From contig JAJDER010000159.1 of assembly GCA_029259725.1 (NCBI GenBank), positions 1-63,139 of the forward strand: a DNA stretch of 63,139 nt, given 5' to 3'. The notes below the pieces were generated by a model, which was given only the letters and a program-made list of their open reading frames with translations, was not told where the DNA came from and did no database searches. Below, one piece after another: positions 1 to 7,560 of this stretch. The DNA is from Planctomycetota bacterium (GTDB taxonomy: Bacteria; Planctomycetota; B15-G4). Position 1 is the stretch's first letter, and each line of letters opens with the position of its first letter. The position numbers were made by a program, and so were the translations under genes.

Positions 1-1126
1 CGGCCTCCGCCTCGGTGCCCGGGCTGCGCACGAAGAACACCACGTCGTGCCCGCGCGCGCGCAGCGCCCGGGCCAGGGTGAGGGAGAGCACTTCGACGCC
101 GGCCCAGCTGTCGGGCGGGAATCCGTGCACCGCGACGAGGATGCGCAGCGGCCGGTCGGGCACGGGGACGGGCACCGGGGCGCGCCGGCCCGGTGCGCCG
201 AGCCCGCTGCGGATCGCGTCGCGCCCACCCTTCCAGAAGCCGTAGAACTCCCTGAAGTGATACAGCGGCGAGAAGAGGCCCCACTTGAGGCGCTCGCCGA
301 GCGGCAGCCCCAGGGCCTTCAGCGCGCGCCGATCCTGCTGCCAGGACCGGCCGGTCATGATGAACACGTGCCCCAGCTTCTCGATGCACGGGCGCCCGAG
401 GAAGGCCATGTTCATCTCGGCGTCCACGCTGGTGCGGCCCGCCACCGTGCCGACCTCGTACTCGTGGCTGTGCAACACCTCGCTGCTCGGATCGAAGACG
501 ATCGTGTGCCCCGCCTCGAGCGCCGAGCGCGCGAAGCGGATGTCCTCGCCGAACATGCCGCGGACCAGCGGGAGGCGCTCCCAGACCGAGCGGCGGATGC
601 AGGACGCCACGTCGTTGAAGTTGCAGGCCACGCGCAGGGCGTGACCGTCCAGGGCGGCCCAGGCCTCGGGCGAACCGGCGCGCGTCTCGATGCGCTCGCG
701 ACCGAAGCAGAGGTCGCCCTCGCAGCCCTGCTTCACCAACGGACCCGCGTGCGGGCGCGGCAGGATGCGTGAGAAGGCGCCGGCGACGGTCGGGTCCTCG
801 AAGTTCGCCACCAGGCGCGAGAGCCAGGCCGCTCCCACCGGTTCGGCGTCCTGGACCAGGAACACGATCAGCTCGCCCTGGGTGAGGCCGGCGCCGAGGT
901 TGCGCGTGTCGCCGTGATCGAAAGCCAGGGGCGGGATGCGGTGCAGCTTCACCGAGGGGCGCTGGGCGATGTCGTCCAACGTGCCGTCCGTGGAGCCGCT
1001 GTCGATGACCAGCACCTCCACGGCGCCGGAGTAGTCCTGGGCCAGGACCGCATCCAGGCAGGGACCGACGGTGGGACGCCCGTTCTTCGCGGGGATCACG
1101 ATCGAGACCGAGGGCGAGGCGCTCAC
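1..1126 (-). CDS. GT2-GT4 bifunctional glycosyltransferase (3' end outside window)
   Basis: Translation from the GTG at 1126 gives a GT2 (GT-A fold) domain over roughly residues 5-250: VSIVIPAKNGRPTVGP, then VIDSGSTDGT, then FDHGDTRNLGAG and VFLVQDAEP. The F-D-H-G-x-T-R-N signature is typical of rhamnosyltransferase-like GT2 enzymes. After a V/P-rich linker (PVPVPVPDRP) the frame continues into the N-terminus of a GT4 (GT-B) enzyme (ILVAVHGFPPDSWAGVEV) and runs off the left edge, so two glycosyltransferases appear fused. The start overlaps the stop of the preceding gene as GTGA, indicating translational coupling. It probably adds two successive sugars to a surface polysaccharide. The linkage and substrates cannot be read from sequence. 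Confidence 0.85.
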   Translation of the reverse strand, partial: MSASPSVSIVIPAKNGRPTVGPCLDAVLAQDYSGAVEVLVIDSGSTDGTLDDIAQRPSVKLHRIPPLAFDHGDTRNLGAGLTQGELIVFLVQDAEPVGAAWLSRLVANFEDPTVAGAFSRILPRPHAGPLVKQGCEGDLCFGRERIETRAGSPEAWAALDGHALRVACNFNDVASCIRRSVWERLPLVRGMFGEDIRFARSALEAGHTIVFDPSSEVLHSHEYEVGTVAGRTSVDAEMNMAFLGRPCIEKLGHVFIMTGRSWQQDRRALKALGLPLGERLKWGLFSPLYHFREFYGFWKGGRDAIRSGLGAPGRRAPVPVPVPDRPLRILVAVHGFPPDSWAGVEVLSLTLARALRARGHDVVFFVRSPGTEAEA

Positions 1127-2100
1127 CGGATCGACTCACCGGCGAGGGGCACACCGAGGTCCGCCGGCGTGGGCACAGCACGGCGCTCGGGCAAGCTGCC
1201 CAGCGGGCCGCGACTCCCGCGGTACTGGGCCCAGACCTGGGCGCGACGCAACGCGGACAGCGGGCGTCCGTCGATCGTTCCGGGGCGCTCCGGGTGCAGC
1301 CTGGCCAGGGCCCGGTCGCGGCGGGCCGCGGCGAGCACGCCCTTGGCCACGGACAGCCAACTCGGCCGCGACGCGAAGCCGAAGCGCTCGCGGAAGAACA
1401 CCGCGTCGGCCTCGTAGCGGAGGCCGACGTCGTCCACGGTGTACTCGTGGCCGTGTTCGACCACCGCTCCGGGCTCGTGCTCGAGCGCCCAACCCGCCGA
1501 GAGCAGGTCGTAGGCCATCAGCGCGTCCTCCCCGTGGCGGGCCGCGCGGTAGCCCCCCATGCGACGGAACAGGTCGGCCCGGAGCGCGCAGGCGATGTCG
1601 TCGAGGCAGACCCGTGCACGCCACTGCGCCGGCGTGAGGCCGGTTCGTGCCACCTCGTCGAGCGGACCGATGCGGCGCGGCTCGGCGGCGGCGAAGGGCG
1701 AGGCCGTCACGCTCGCCACCGTCGCGCGCGTGCACCCGGCGGGCGGCACCTGCCGGGCCGTCGCGCCGCCGACCCCCGGACGCAGCGCGGCCGTGCCCAG
1801 CGTCCCCAGGAAGGTCTCGCCCTGCGGAACCGCGTCCTGCACCAGGAACACCAGCACGTCGAGATCCTCCGGCAGCGCCGCCGCCGCGAGGTTGCGCGTC
1901 AAGCCGTGATCGAACGCCGCCGGATCGACGGCCAGCACTCGCGCGCCGGCCTGCCGCGCCGCCTCCCGGGTCCCATCGCGGCTGGCCGTGTCCGCCACCA
2001 CCAACGCCGCGGCGGGCGGATCCTGGCGCGCGAGCGCGGCGAGGCATGCGTGGAACCGCTCCCCACCGTCTCGCGTCGGGATGACGACCCCGATCCTCAG
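1123..2100 (-). CDS. GT2 glycosyltransferase, rhamnosyltransferase-like
   Basis: The protein is about 325 residues and opens with LRIGVVIPTRDGGERFHACL, followed by VVADTASRDGT, FDHGLTRNLAAA and VFLVQDAVP. It is a paralogue of the GT2 half of the next gene. The first half carries the GT-A nucleotide-sugar fold; a later DDIACALRADLFRRMGG / HGEDALMAYDL stretch resembles the acceptor-side region. No ATG, GTG or TTG lies at the domain start. The only codon in the right place is a CTG at 2098-2100, which overlaps the upstream TGA as CTGA. Upstream in-frame GTG/ATG codons would add a meaningless shadow of the neighbour, so I favour the CTG start, tentatively. Its likely role is sugar transfer in glycan assembly. 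Confidence 0.8.
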   Translation of the reverse strand: MRIGVVIPTRDGGERFHACLAALARQDPPAAALVVADTASRDGTREAARQAGARVLAVDPAAFDHGLTRNLAAAALPEDLDVLVFLVQDAVPQGETFLGTLGTAALRPGVGGATARQVPPAGCTRATVASVTASPFAAAEPRRIGPLDEVARTGLTPAQWRARVCLDDIACALRADLFRRMGGYRAARHGEDALMAYDLLSAGWALEHEPGAVVEHGHEYTVDDVGLRYEADAVFFRERFGFASRPSWLSVAKGVLAAARRDRALARLHPERPGTIDGRPLSALRRAQVWAQYRGSRGPLGSLPERRAVPTPADLGVPLAGESIR

Positions 2101-2726
2101 GACGGCTGCCCTCCTCCGCGACCGAAGGGGTTGCGCAAGCCGCGCCAGACCCGGTAGGGCGCGCTGCCCCAGATCCGGTTGAGCTGCTTCTCGAGGCGCT
2201 GGATGTGCGTGGTCTTCTCGTTGAGCGACTTCCAGAGGTCCTCGATGTTCTGCTCGAGCTTGCCCACGCCGTCCATGATCGAGGCCTTCTCGCGGCGCAG
2301 CGCGTCGAGATCGCGGGTCTGCTCGTCGAGGTAGGCCAGCGCCTGTTCCGCGGCCAGGAGTCGCGTGCGCGTGTGCGCGAGCCAGTCCGGATCGACGCTC
2401 GTGCCCTGTTCGCGCGCCACCCCGAGCCACTGCTTCAACTCGCCCAGGCCGGCCGTGTCGTCAGGCATGGCCCTCAGCAACTCGTCGATGCGCAACCACG
2501 CGGACTCACCGCGCGGCGTGGGCAGCACCCTGGGCTGTGGAAGCTCGAAGGTGTCCGGGGTCAGCCTCCGTCCACGCAGCACGTCGGCGATCTCGGTGGC
2601 CTTGCTGAGCCGGTGCAGCTGCTCCTCGAGCGCCTGGTTGGCCTCGATCAGGTGGTAGATCTGCCCCACGAGATGGCTCTCGTGGCGGCGGATCGCCTCG
2701 GCGTCGGGCCCGGACAGGTCGGTCAT
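2097..2726 (-). CDS. Coiled-coil protein in glycosyltransferase operon
   Basis: This 209-residue soluble protein has no recognisable catalytic motif. Heptad-rich segments occupy about residues 10-45 (SHLVGQIYHLIEANQALEEQ) and 115-185 (RLLAAEQALAYLDEQTRDLD onward). It ends in a basic, aromatic tail (IWGSAPYRVWRGLRNPFGRG) that could lie on a membrane. The ATG at 2726 overlaps the upstream stop as ATGA, and its own stop overlaps the next gene, so it is co-translated with glycosyltransferases. A scaffold or chain-length spacer for the assembly machinery is plausible, as coiled-coil rulers such as those tied to WbdD are known in ABC-dependent O-antigen systems. That is inference. Confidence 0.75.
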   Translation of the reverse strand: MTDLSGPDAEAIRRHESHLVGQIYHLIEANQALEEQLHRLSKATEIADVLRGRRLTPDTFELPQPRVLPTPRGESAWLRIDELLRAMPDDTAGLGELKQWLGVAREQGTSVDPDWLAHTRTRLLAAEQALAYLDEQTRDLDALRREKASIMDGVGKLEQNIEDLWKSLNEKTTHIQRLEKQLNRIWGSAPYRVWRGLRNPFGRGGGQPS

Positions 2727-4066
2727 GCGCTCGCTCTCCTGGATGAAGCGCGTTCCCACAGCCCGAGGAAGTCGCGCGCGTTGTCCTCCAAGGACTTCAC
2801 CTCACCGATCCCGGCCGCGAGGCGCTTGACGAGCTCGGCATCCTCGGCGAAGTCGCGCATCACGTTCATCAGCGAACCCGGGTCGCCGGCCACGAAGGTG
2901 CGCCCGTTGACGCCGTCGCGCACGAGTTCCGAGAGACCGCCGAGGTCACTGGCCACCACGGGCCGCCCGGCGCTGAACGCCTCGAGCACCACGAAGGGCG
3001 TGTTCTCGTACCAGACCGAGGGCACCACCAGGATGTCGATGGTGCCGAGTGCCTCGACCAGGCCGTCGTGCGGGAAGGGCCCCAGGAACTGGATGCGCGC
3101 ATCCACGTCGGCGAAGGCCCGCACGCGCTTGGCGTACTTCGGGAAGTGCTGCATGTTCCCGCGGACGACCAGTCGCAGCTGCTCGTCGCGGCTCTCACGG
3201 AAGGCCGAGACCAGGATCTCCAGGCCCTTCTGCGGATTCACGCTGCCGAAGAAGCCGAACGTGACCGTGCCCTCTCCGTGGACCGGGACCGGCGGCACGT
3301 CGCCCGGCAGCGGATCGACGCCGTAGGGCACGTGGATCATGTGGTCGTCGGCGTAGCCGTGCTCGAGGTACAGCGACTTGAGGAACATCGACGGCGCGAC
3401 CAGTGCCGTGGCGCCCTCGAGCACGCGGCGGATGAACTCGGGCCGGCCGTGCAGCGCCTTGCGCTGCGCCGTCATGCCGCCCTGGTTGAGGTCGTTGTGC
3501 GTCGCGTCGGGGCGGGCCACCTCCACGAACCCCTCACGCTGCGAGAACATGCGCAGGAACTGGTACCCGAAGTCGTTGGGCGCCAGGCACTCCAGGCACA
3601 CCTTGGTCTCGGGACCGTCGCACAGGCTGCCGTCGTGGCGCAGCAGCTGCACAGTCGGGCACAGGTACCAGTAGTCCATCAGCTGCACGTAGACGGGGAT
3701 GCCACGGCGCCGACACTCCTCCACCACCGACAGGCCGATGCCCATCAGGTGGAAGACGTGGACCACGTCGGGCTGCACTTCGTCGAGCCAGTTGCCGAAC
3801 AGCTTGCCCAGGAACACCGAGTAGTAGTCGTGCAGCGCGTGGTTGGGCACGAGGCCGTCGAAGAAGGTGAGCCGGGTGACCGGCACGCCGTCGACCGGAT
3901 CCTCGATCAGTTTCAGTGCCGTCCCGTGGGTCGCATCCGGCTCGTTGGTGAACACGCGCACGTCGTGTCCGGCCTCGCGCAGGTGCAGCGCGAGCCGGTG
4001 CGCATACAGCTCGGTTCCCGTGCTGAAGCGCGGAGGGTACTGATGGACGACGAACGCGACCTTCAC
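2723..4066 (-). CDS. GT4 glycosyltransferase with four-Cys insert
   Basis: This 447-residue GT-B enzyme starts at a GTG (4066) that overlaps the previous stop as GTGA. The N-terminal domain has HQYPPRFSTGTELYAHRL (the PP-x-GxE glycine loop) and VVHVFHLMG. The C-terminal domain has FGFFGSVNPQKGLEIL and the retaining-GT4 signature VVPSVWYENTPFVVLEAFSAG with E-x7-E spacing. Between the acceptor-side strand QLMDYWYLCP and the linker lie Cys136, 149, 157 and 160 (C-x12-C-x7-C-x2-C), shared by the other GT4s of this window and likely metal-binding. It probably extends a surface polysaccharide on the cytoplasmic face of the inner membrane. Confidence 0.9.
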   Translation of the reverse strand: MKVAFVVHQYPPRFSTGTELYAHRLALHLREAGHDVRVFTNEPDATHGTALKLIEDPVDGVPVTRLTFFDGLVPNHALHDYYSVFLGKLFGNWLDEVQPDVVHVFHLMGIGLSVVEECRRRGIPVYVQLMDYWYLCPTVQLLRHDGSLCDGPETKVCLECLAPNDFGYQFLRMFSQREGFVEVARPDATHNDLNQGGMTAQRKALHGRPEFIRRVLEGATALVAPSMFLKSLYLEHGYADDHMIHVPYGVDPLPGDVPPVPVHGEGTVTFGFFGSVNPQKGLEILVSAFRESRDEQLRLVVRGNMQHFPKYAKRVRAFADVDARIQFLGPFPHDGLVEALGTIDILVVPSVWYENTPFVVLEAFSAGRPVVASDLGGLSELVRDGVNGRTFVAGDPGSLMNVMRDFAEDAELVKRLAAGIGEVKSLEDNARDFLGLWERASSRRASA

Positions 4067-5502
4067 GAGCGGGGCTCCCGGGGCCCGGTGCCGTCTCCGG
4101 ACGCGGTCTGGTCCGGGGCGACGTGCCCGGCGACACATCGATCATAGAGAGCCCGGAGCTGGAGGGCAGCCTCGCTCTCGTCGCGGATGGTCGGGGAGGC
4201 GGCCACGAGCCGGGCTGCCAGTCCCGGCTCGTCCAGCAGGCGGGACAAGGCCGCGGCCAGGGCGTCGGCATCGCCGGGCGTGAACAGCAATCCATCGACG
4301 TCGTGGCGCACGGCCTCGGCCAGGGCCCCGTGATCGCTGACCACCACGGCCACGCCGGCCAGGCGGGCCTCACGGATGGTCAGACAGTAGGCCTCGTACC
4401 AGAGCGACGGGACCACGACCACGTCCAGCTCGGCCAGGATGCCGGGCAGGCGCTCCTGGGCGTAACGGCCATGGAGGCGGATCGAGGCCTCGTGCCCCTG
4501 CCGCAGCGCGTCCAGCCGGGCGCCATAGTCGCGGTCGTGGTGGAACGGCAGCACCTCGCCCCAGATGTCGAGCACCACGCGCGCCGGGTCGGGCAGGCGT
4601 CGCGCGGCCTCAAGCAGGACGTGCACGCCCTTGCTGGCCAGCACGCTGCCGATGTACCCGACGCGCAGCGGCGTCCCCGGCTGCCCAGGGCCGGACGCAG
4701 CGCCGGATGCGCCGTCGCGACCGACGGCGCGACCGACGGCGCGCGTGGTCCCGGCCGCCCGCTCGGCGGCCACGCCGGCCCAGCGCCCGGTGGGGAGCCC
4801 GTTCTCGACCACCTCGATGCGGCCGACGGGCACACCCTGGGCCTCGAAGGTGTCGCGCATGAAGACCGAGGGCGTGACCAGGGCGGTGACCTTGCCGAGC
4901 ACCGCCAGCATCGCGTCGTGGTAGCGGGACACCGCCTCGCGATCGGCGGTGTCGATCACGGCGGTGTCGATCACGGCGGTGCCGGAGTGAGCCCCCGCGC
5001 CGAGCAGGTGGGGCCAGAGTTCACGCAGACAGGGGACGCAGCGCGACAGGTCGATCACCGGGCAGGGTTCCAGCGCCGAGGTGATGCGCTGGCCGCGCGG
5101 GCACCCCATCCAGAAATCGTGCAGGGTCATGACCGTCGGGATGCCCGCCTCGGTCAGGCGGTCCACGATGCGCGTGGAGAGGCAGGTCAGGTGGTGGATG
5201 TGCACCAGGTCCGGCGAGAACGCCTCCACGCTGGCCATGAACACGTCGGCGATGCCCTCGTGAGCGTAGATCAGCTCGAGCGACGTGGCGTCCTCGAACG
5301 TATTGCCCATGCGCGTGACGGGCACGCCCTCGAAGGTGTCGGTGACCGTGGCCAGGTGCGCCACGTCGGGGCGGCCGGTGCGCGTGAAGACGGCGCACTC
5401 GTGCCCGGCCGCCGTCATCGCTCGTGCCAGCCCGGCGACGTGCAGCTCCACGCCCCCCACCGCCTCGGGCAGGTAGCCGGCGCTGACGAACAGGATCCTC
5501 AT
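4063..5502 (-). CDS. GT4 glycosyltransferase with four-Cys insert
   Basis: A 479-residue GT-B enzyme starting at ATG 5502 (MRILFVSAGYLPEAVGG). The donor-side signature is VVPSLWYEAYCLTIREARLAG. Cys134, 147, 155 and 158 follow TLHDFWMGCPR with the same C-x12-C-x7-C-x2-C spacing as the gene downstream. A linker near residues 250-290 is low-complexity (GRAVGRDGASGAASGPGQPG) and contains 12-base repeats near 4717-4742. A 15-base in-frame duplication at about 4940-4978 gives TAVID twice. The start overlaps the stop of the microprotein gene (ATGA) and the stop overlaps the next GT4 (GTGA), so the chain is tightly coupled. Sugar specificity is unknown. Confidence 0.9.
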   Translation of the reverse strand: MRILFVSAGYLPEAVGGVELHVAGLARAMTAAGHECAVFTRTGRPDVAHLATVTDTFEGVPVTRMGNTFEDATSLELIYAHEGIADVFMASVEAFSPDLVHIHHLTCLSTRIVDRLTEAGIPTVMTLHDFWMGCPRGQRITSALEPCPVIDLSRCVPCLRELWPHLLGAGAHSGTAVIDTAVIDTADREAVSRYHDAMLAVLGKVTALVTPSVFMRDTFEAQGVPVGRIEVVENGLPTGRWAGVAAERAAGTTRAVGRAVGRDGASGAASGPGQPGTPLRVGYIGSVLASKGVHVLLEAARRLPDPARVVLDIWGEVLPFHHDRDYGARLDALRQGHEASIRLHGRYAQERLPGILAELDVVVVPSLWYEAYCLTIREARLAGVAVVVSDHGALAEAVRHDVDGLLFTPGDADALAAALSRLLDEPGLAARLVAASPTIRDESEAALQLRALYDRCVAGHVAPDQTASGDGTGPREPRS

Positions 5503-5576
5503 GGCTTCTTGGGAAGGCCGATCCAGACGGCGAGGCCCAGCACCACGACGCCGACGATCAGCAGCAGGAAGCTCAT
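5499..5576 (-). CDS. 25-residue single-pass membrane microprotein
   Basis: The ATG at 5574-5576 overlaps the M3 peptidase stop as ATGA, and the TGA at 5499-5501 overlaps the ATG of the following GT4 in the same way. The product begins MSFLLLIVGVVVLGLAVW and ends GLPKKP: one hydrophobic helix with a short cationic tail that would face the cytoplasm. Exact coupling on both sides in a tightly packed operon is strong circumstantial evidence that it is translated. It may tether or regulate the peptidase or the glycosyltransferase at the membrane, or simply bridge ribosomes between the two larger genes. No homologous family is known to me. Confidence 0.65.
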   Translation of the reverse strand: MSFLLLIVGVVVLGLAVWIGLPKKP

Positions 5577-7519
5577 GCCGCCAGCCAGCGCTCGAAGGCC
5601 GCGAAGTCGAAGGGGCGACCGAGGAAGGCCTCGACCAGGTCCGCCGCATCCCGGCTGCCCCCCGGCGCGAGGATCGTCTCGCGGTAGCGCCTGGCCGTCT
5701 CGGTGTTCATCAGGTCGCCGTCGAACGCGCTGTAGATGTCCTTCGCGAGGACCAGCGACCACATGTACGTGTAGTAGAGCGCGTTGTAGCCGTCGAGGTG
5801 GCCGAACGCGGTCTGCATCGTCGTGCCCTCCTCGAAGGGCGCGAAGGGGATGTGCCGCGCCTTCAGCTCGCGCACGACGGACGTCGTGTCGAGCCCCTCG
5901 GGATCGCGCCGGTAGTACTCGAGCGACAGCGCCGCGTAGAACATCTGGATCGCGGCGTTGAGTCCCTTGCCGTACTCCTCGGCCGCCCGCATGCGGCGCA
6001 CCAGGTCGGCCGGGATCGGCTCACCGCTCTCGTGGTGATGCGCGAAGGTGGCCAGCACCTCGGCGTCGCGGGCCCACTCCTCGTAGAGCTGACTGGGCAC
6101 CTCGACGAAGTCCCACTCGGTGGCGATGCCCGAGACCGACACGTAGGCGTGCCGCCCGCTGAGCAGGTGGTGCAGCAGGTGCCCGAACTCGTGGAAGTAG
6201 GTGGTGACGTCGCGCGGCTCCATCAGCGCCGGGTCCGTGGCGGTGGGCTGCGGGAAGTTGCACACCAGGCAGGCCTGCGGCACGCGTTCGCCGTCCCGTC
6301 CGCTGACCAGGTCGAACATGGCGGCGTGCTTGAACTTGTCCGCGCGCGGATGCATGTCGAGGAACAACCGCGCGATGACCTCGCCCTCCTCGACCACGTC
6401 GAAGGCGATCACGTCCTCGTGCCAGACGGCCACGTCGGCGCGACGGAAGGTGATGCCGTAGAGCCGCCCGGAGGTCTCCATCACGCCGCGCGTCACGGCC
6501 TCGTAGGGGAAGTAGGGCCGGGCGTCGCGGGCATCGAAGTCGTACTTGCGGGCACGCACCCGGTCCACGTAGTGGAACCTGTCGTAGTCGCGGGCGAAGG
6601 ATTCGTCGGGGAAGTCCTGCCGGATCTCCTCGACCAGCTCACCGATCTCGCGCCGTGCGCGGTCGCGGGTCAGGCCGACGATGCGATCGATGAACGAGGC
6701 GGCGTTGTCCGCCGAGCCGATCATCTTGTCCTCGGTGGCGTAGTCGGCGAAGGAGCCGTAGCCGAGCAGGCCGGCCAGCTCGTGCCGACGCGCGAGCATC
6801 CTGTCGAGCACGGGCAAGTTGGCCGGCGCGCCCCGCGCGCCGAAGAGCAGGTGCAGCTCACGGCGACGGTCGCGATCCGTGCTGTACTTCAGGAAGGTCA
6901 GGTAGTCGGTGGGCTCGGTGGTCACCTCGACCGAACCGTCGTCGGCCTCCGGATGGGCCTCGATCCAGTCCTGGGGCAGGCCGTCCAGCCCCGCGTGACC
7001 CTCGGGGATGCGGATCGAGCGCACGTCGGAGGCGATGTTCCGGGCGAACTCCTGGCCGATCTCGACCAGCTCCTCGCGCAGGGCCCGGACGCGATCCCGG
7101 GTGGCCTCGTCCCGGTCCACGCCGGCGCGACGGAAGTCGCGCAGCGAGTGTTCGACGATGCGTCTGCTGACCGCGTCGGGCGCCAGCGACAGGTCCAGGG
7201 CCGCGAGCCGTGCGTAGACCTCGGCGTCGAGCGACAGCTCGGTGGCGAAGCGCTGCAGCTCCTGCTCGATCTCGGCCCCGGCCGCGCGCATGTCCGCATC
7301 CGGGTGCGTCTGGAAGAACAGGTGCGCGATGCTGGAGAGCCAGTCCATGGGTCGCGCGAGGGCGTCGAAGGCGTCGACCACCTCGGCGAAGTCGGCCTCG
7401 GCCGGCAAGGCCTTGAAGCGGGCCAGGGCCGCGCGGGCTCCGTCCAGGCCGGCCTCGGCTTCCCTGCGGAAGGATGCGACGTCGGCGTCCAGGAAGGGTG
7501 CGATCGGATCGTGGTGCAT
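5573..7519 (-). CDS. M3 family oligopeptidase (zinc metallopeptidase)
   Basis: A 648-residue cytosolic peptidase of the thimet/oligopeptidase family. The zinc motif is HEFGH at residues 443-447, with the third ligand likely Glu473 in WDFVEVPSQLYEEW. The C-terminal region has YYTYMWSLVLAKDIYSAF, which is typical of M3A enzymes, and there is no signal peptide. It should cleave short peptides in the cytoplasm. I chose the ATG at 7519 (MHHDPIAPF). A TATGAT -10 element ends six bases upstream, so the transcript would begin at or next to the start codon. An upstream in-frame start at 7555 lies before that promoter and is unlikely. Its stop couples to the microprotein and then to glycan genes, an unusual companionship. 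Confidence 0.92.
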   Translation of the reverse strand: MHHDPIAPFLDADVASFRREAEAGLDGARAALARFKALPAEADFAEVVDAFDALARPMDWLSSIAHLFFQTHPDADMRAAGAEIEQELQRFATELSLDAEVYARLAALDLSLAPDAVSRRIVEHSLRDFRRAGVDRDEATRDRVRALREELVEIGQEFARNIASDVRSIRIPEGHAGLDGLPQDWIEAHPEADDGSVEVTTEPTDYLTFLKYSTDRDRRRELHLLFGARGAPANLPVLDRMLARRHELAGLLGYGSFADYATEDKMIGSADNAASFIDRIVGLTRDRARREIGELVEEIRQDFPDESFARDYDRFHYVDRVRARKYDFDARDARPYFPYEAVTRGVMETSGRLYGITFRRADVAVWHEDVIAFDVVEEGEVIARLFLDMHPRADKFKHAAMFDLVSGRDGERVPQACLVCNFPQPTATDPALMEPRDVTTYFHEFGHLLHHLLSGRHAYVSVSGIATEWDFVEVPSQLYEEWARDAEVLATFAHHHESGEPIPADLVRRMRAAEEYGKGLNAAIQMFYAALSLEYYRRDPEGLDTTSVVRELKARHIPFAPFEEGTTMQTAFGHLDGYNALYYTYMWSLVLAKDIYSAFDGDLMNTETARRYRETILAPGGSRDAADLVEAFLGRPFDFAAFERWLAA

Positions 7520-7525
7520 CCGGAG

Positions 7526-7531
7526 ATCATA
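7526..7531 (-). promoter_or_regulatory. -10 element TATGAT (leaderless start)
   Basis: Read on the minus strand, TATGAT ends six bases before the peptidase ATG at 7519, so initiation would fall at the start codon. No good -35 is seen (TGCGTC at 17-base spacing). The flanking 13-mer CGTCGCTATGATC recurs upstream of the peroxiredoxin gene. Confidence 0.5.
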
Positions 7532-7560
7532 GCGACGCGTCCGCCCCGGACGCACGGCCG

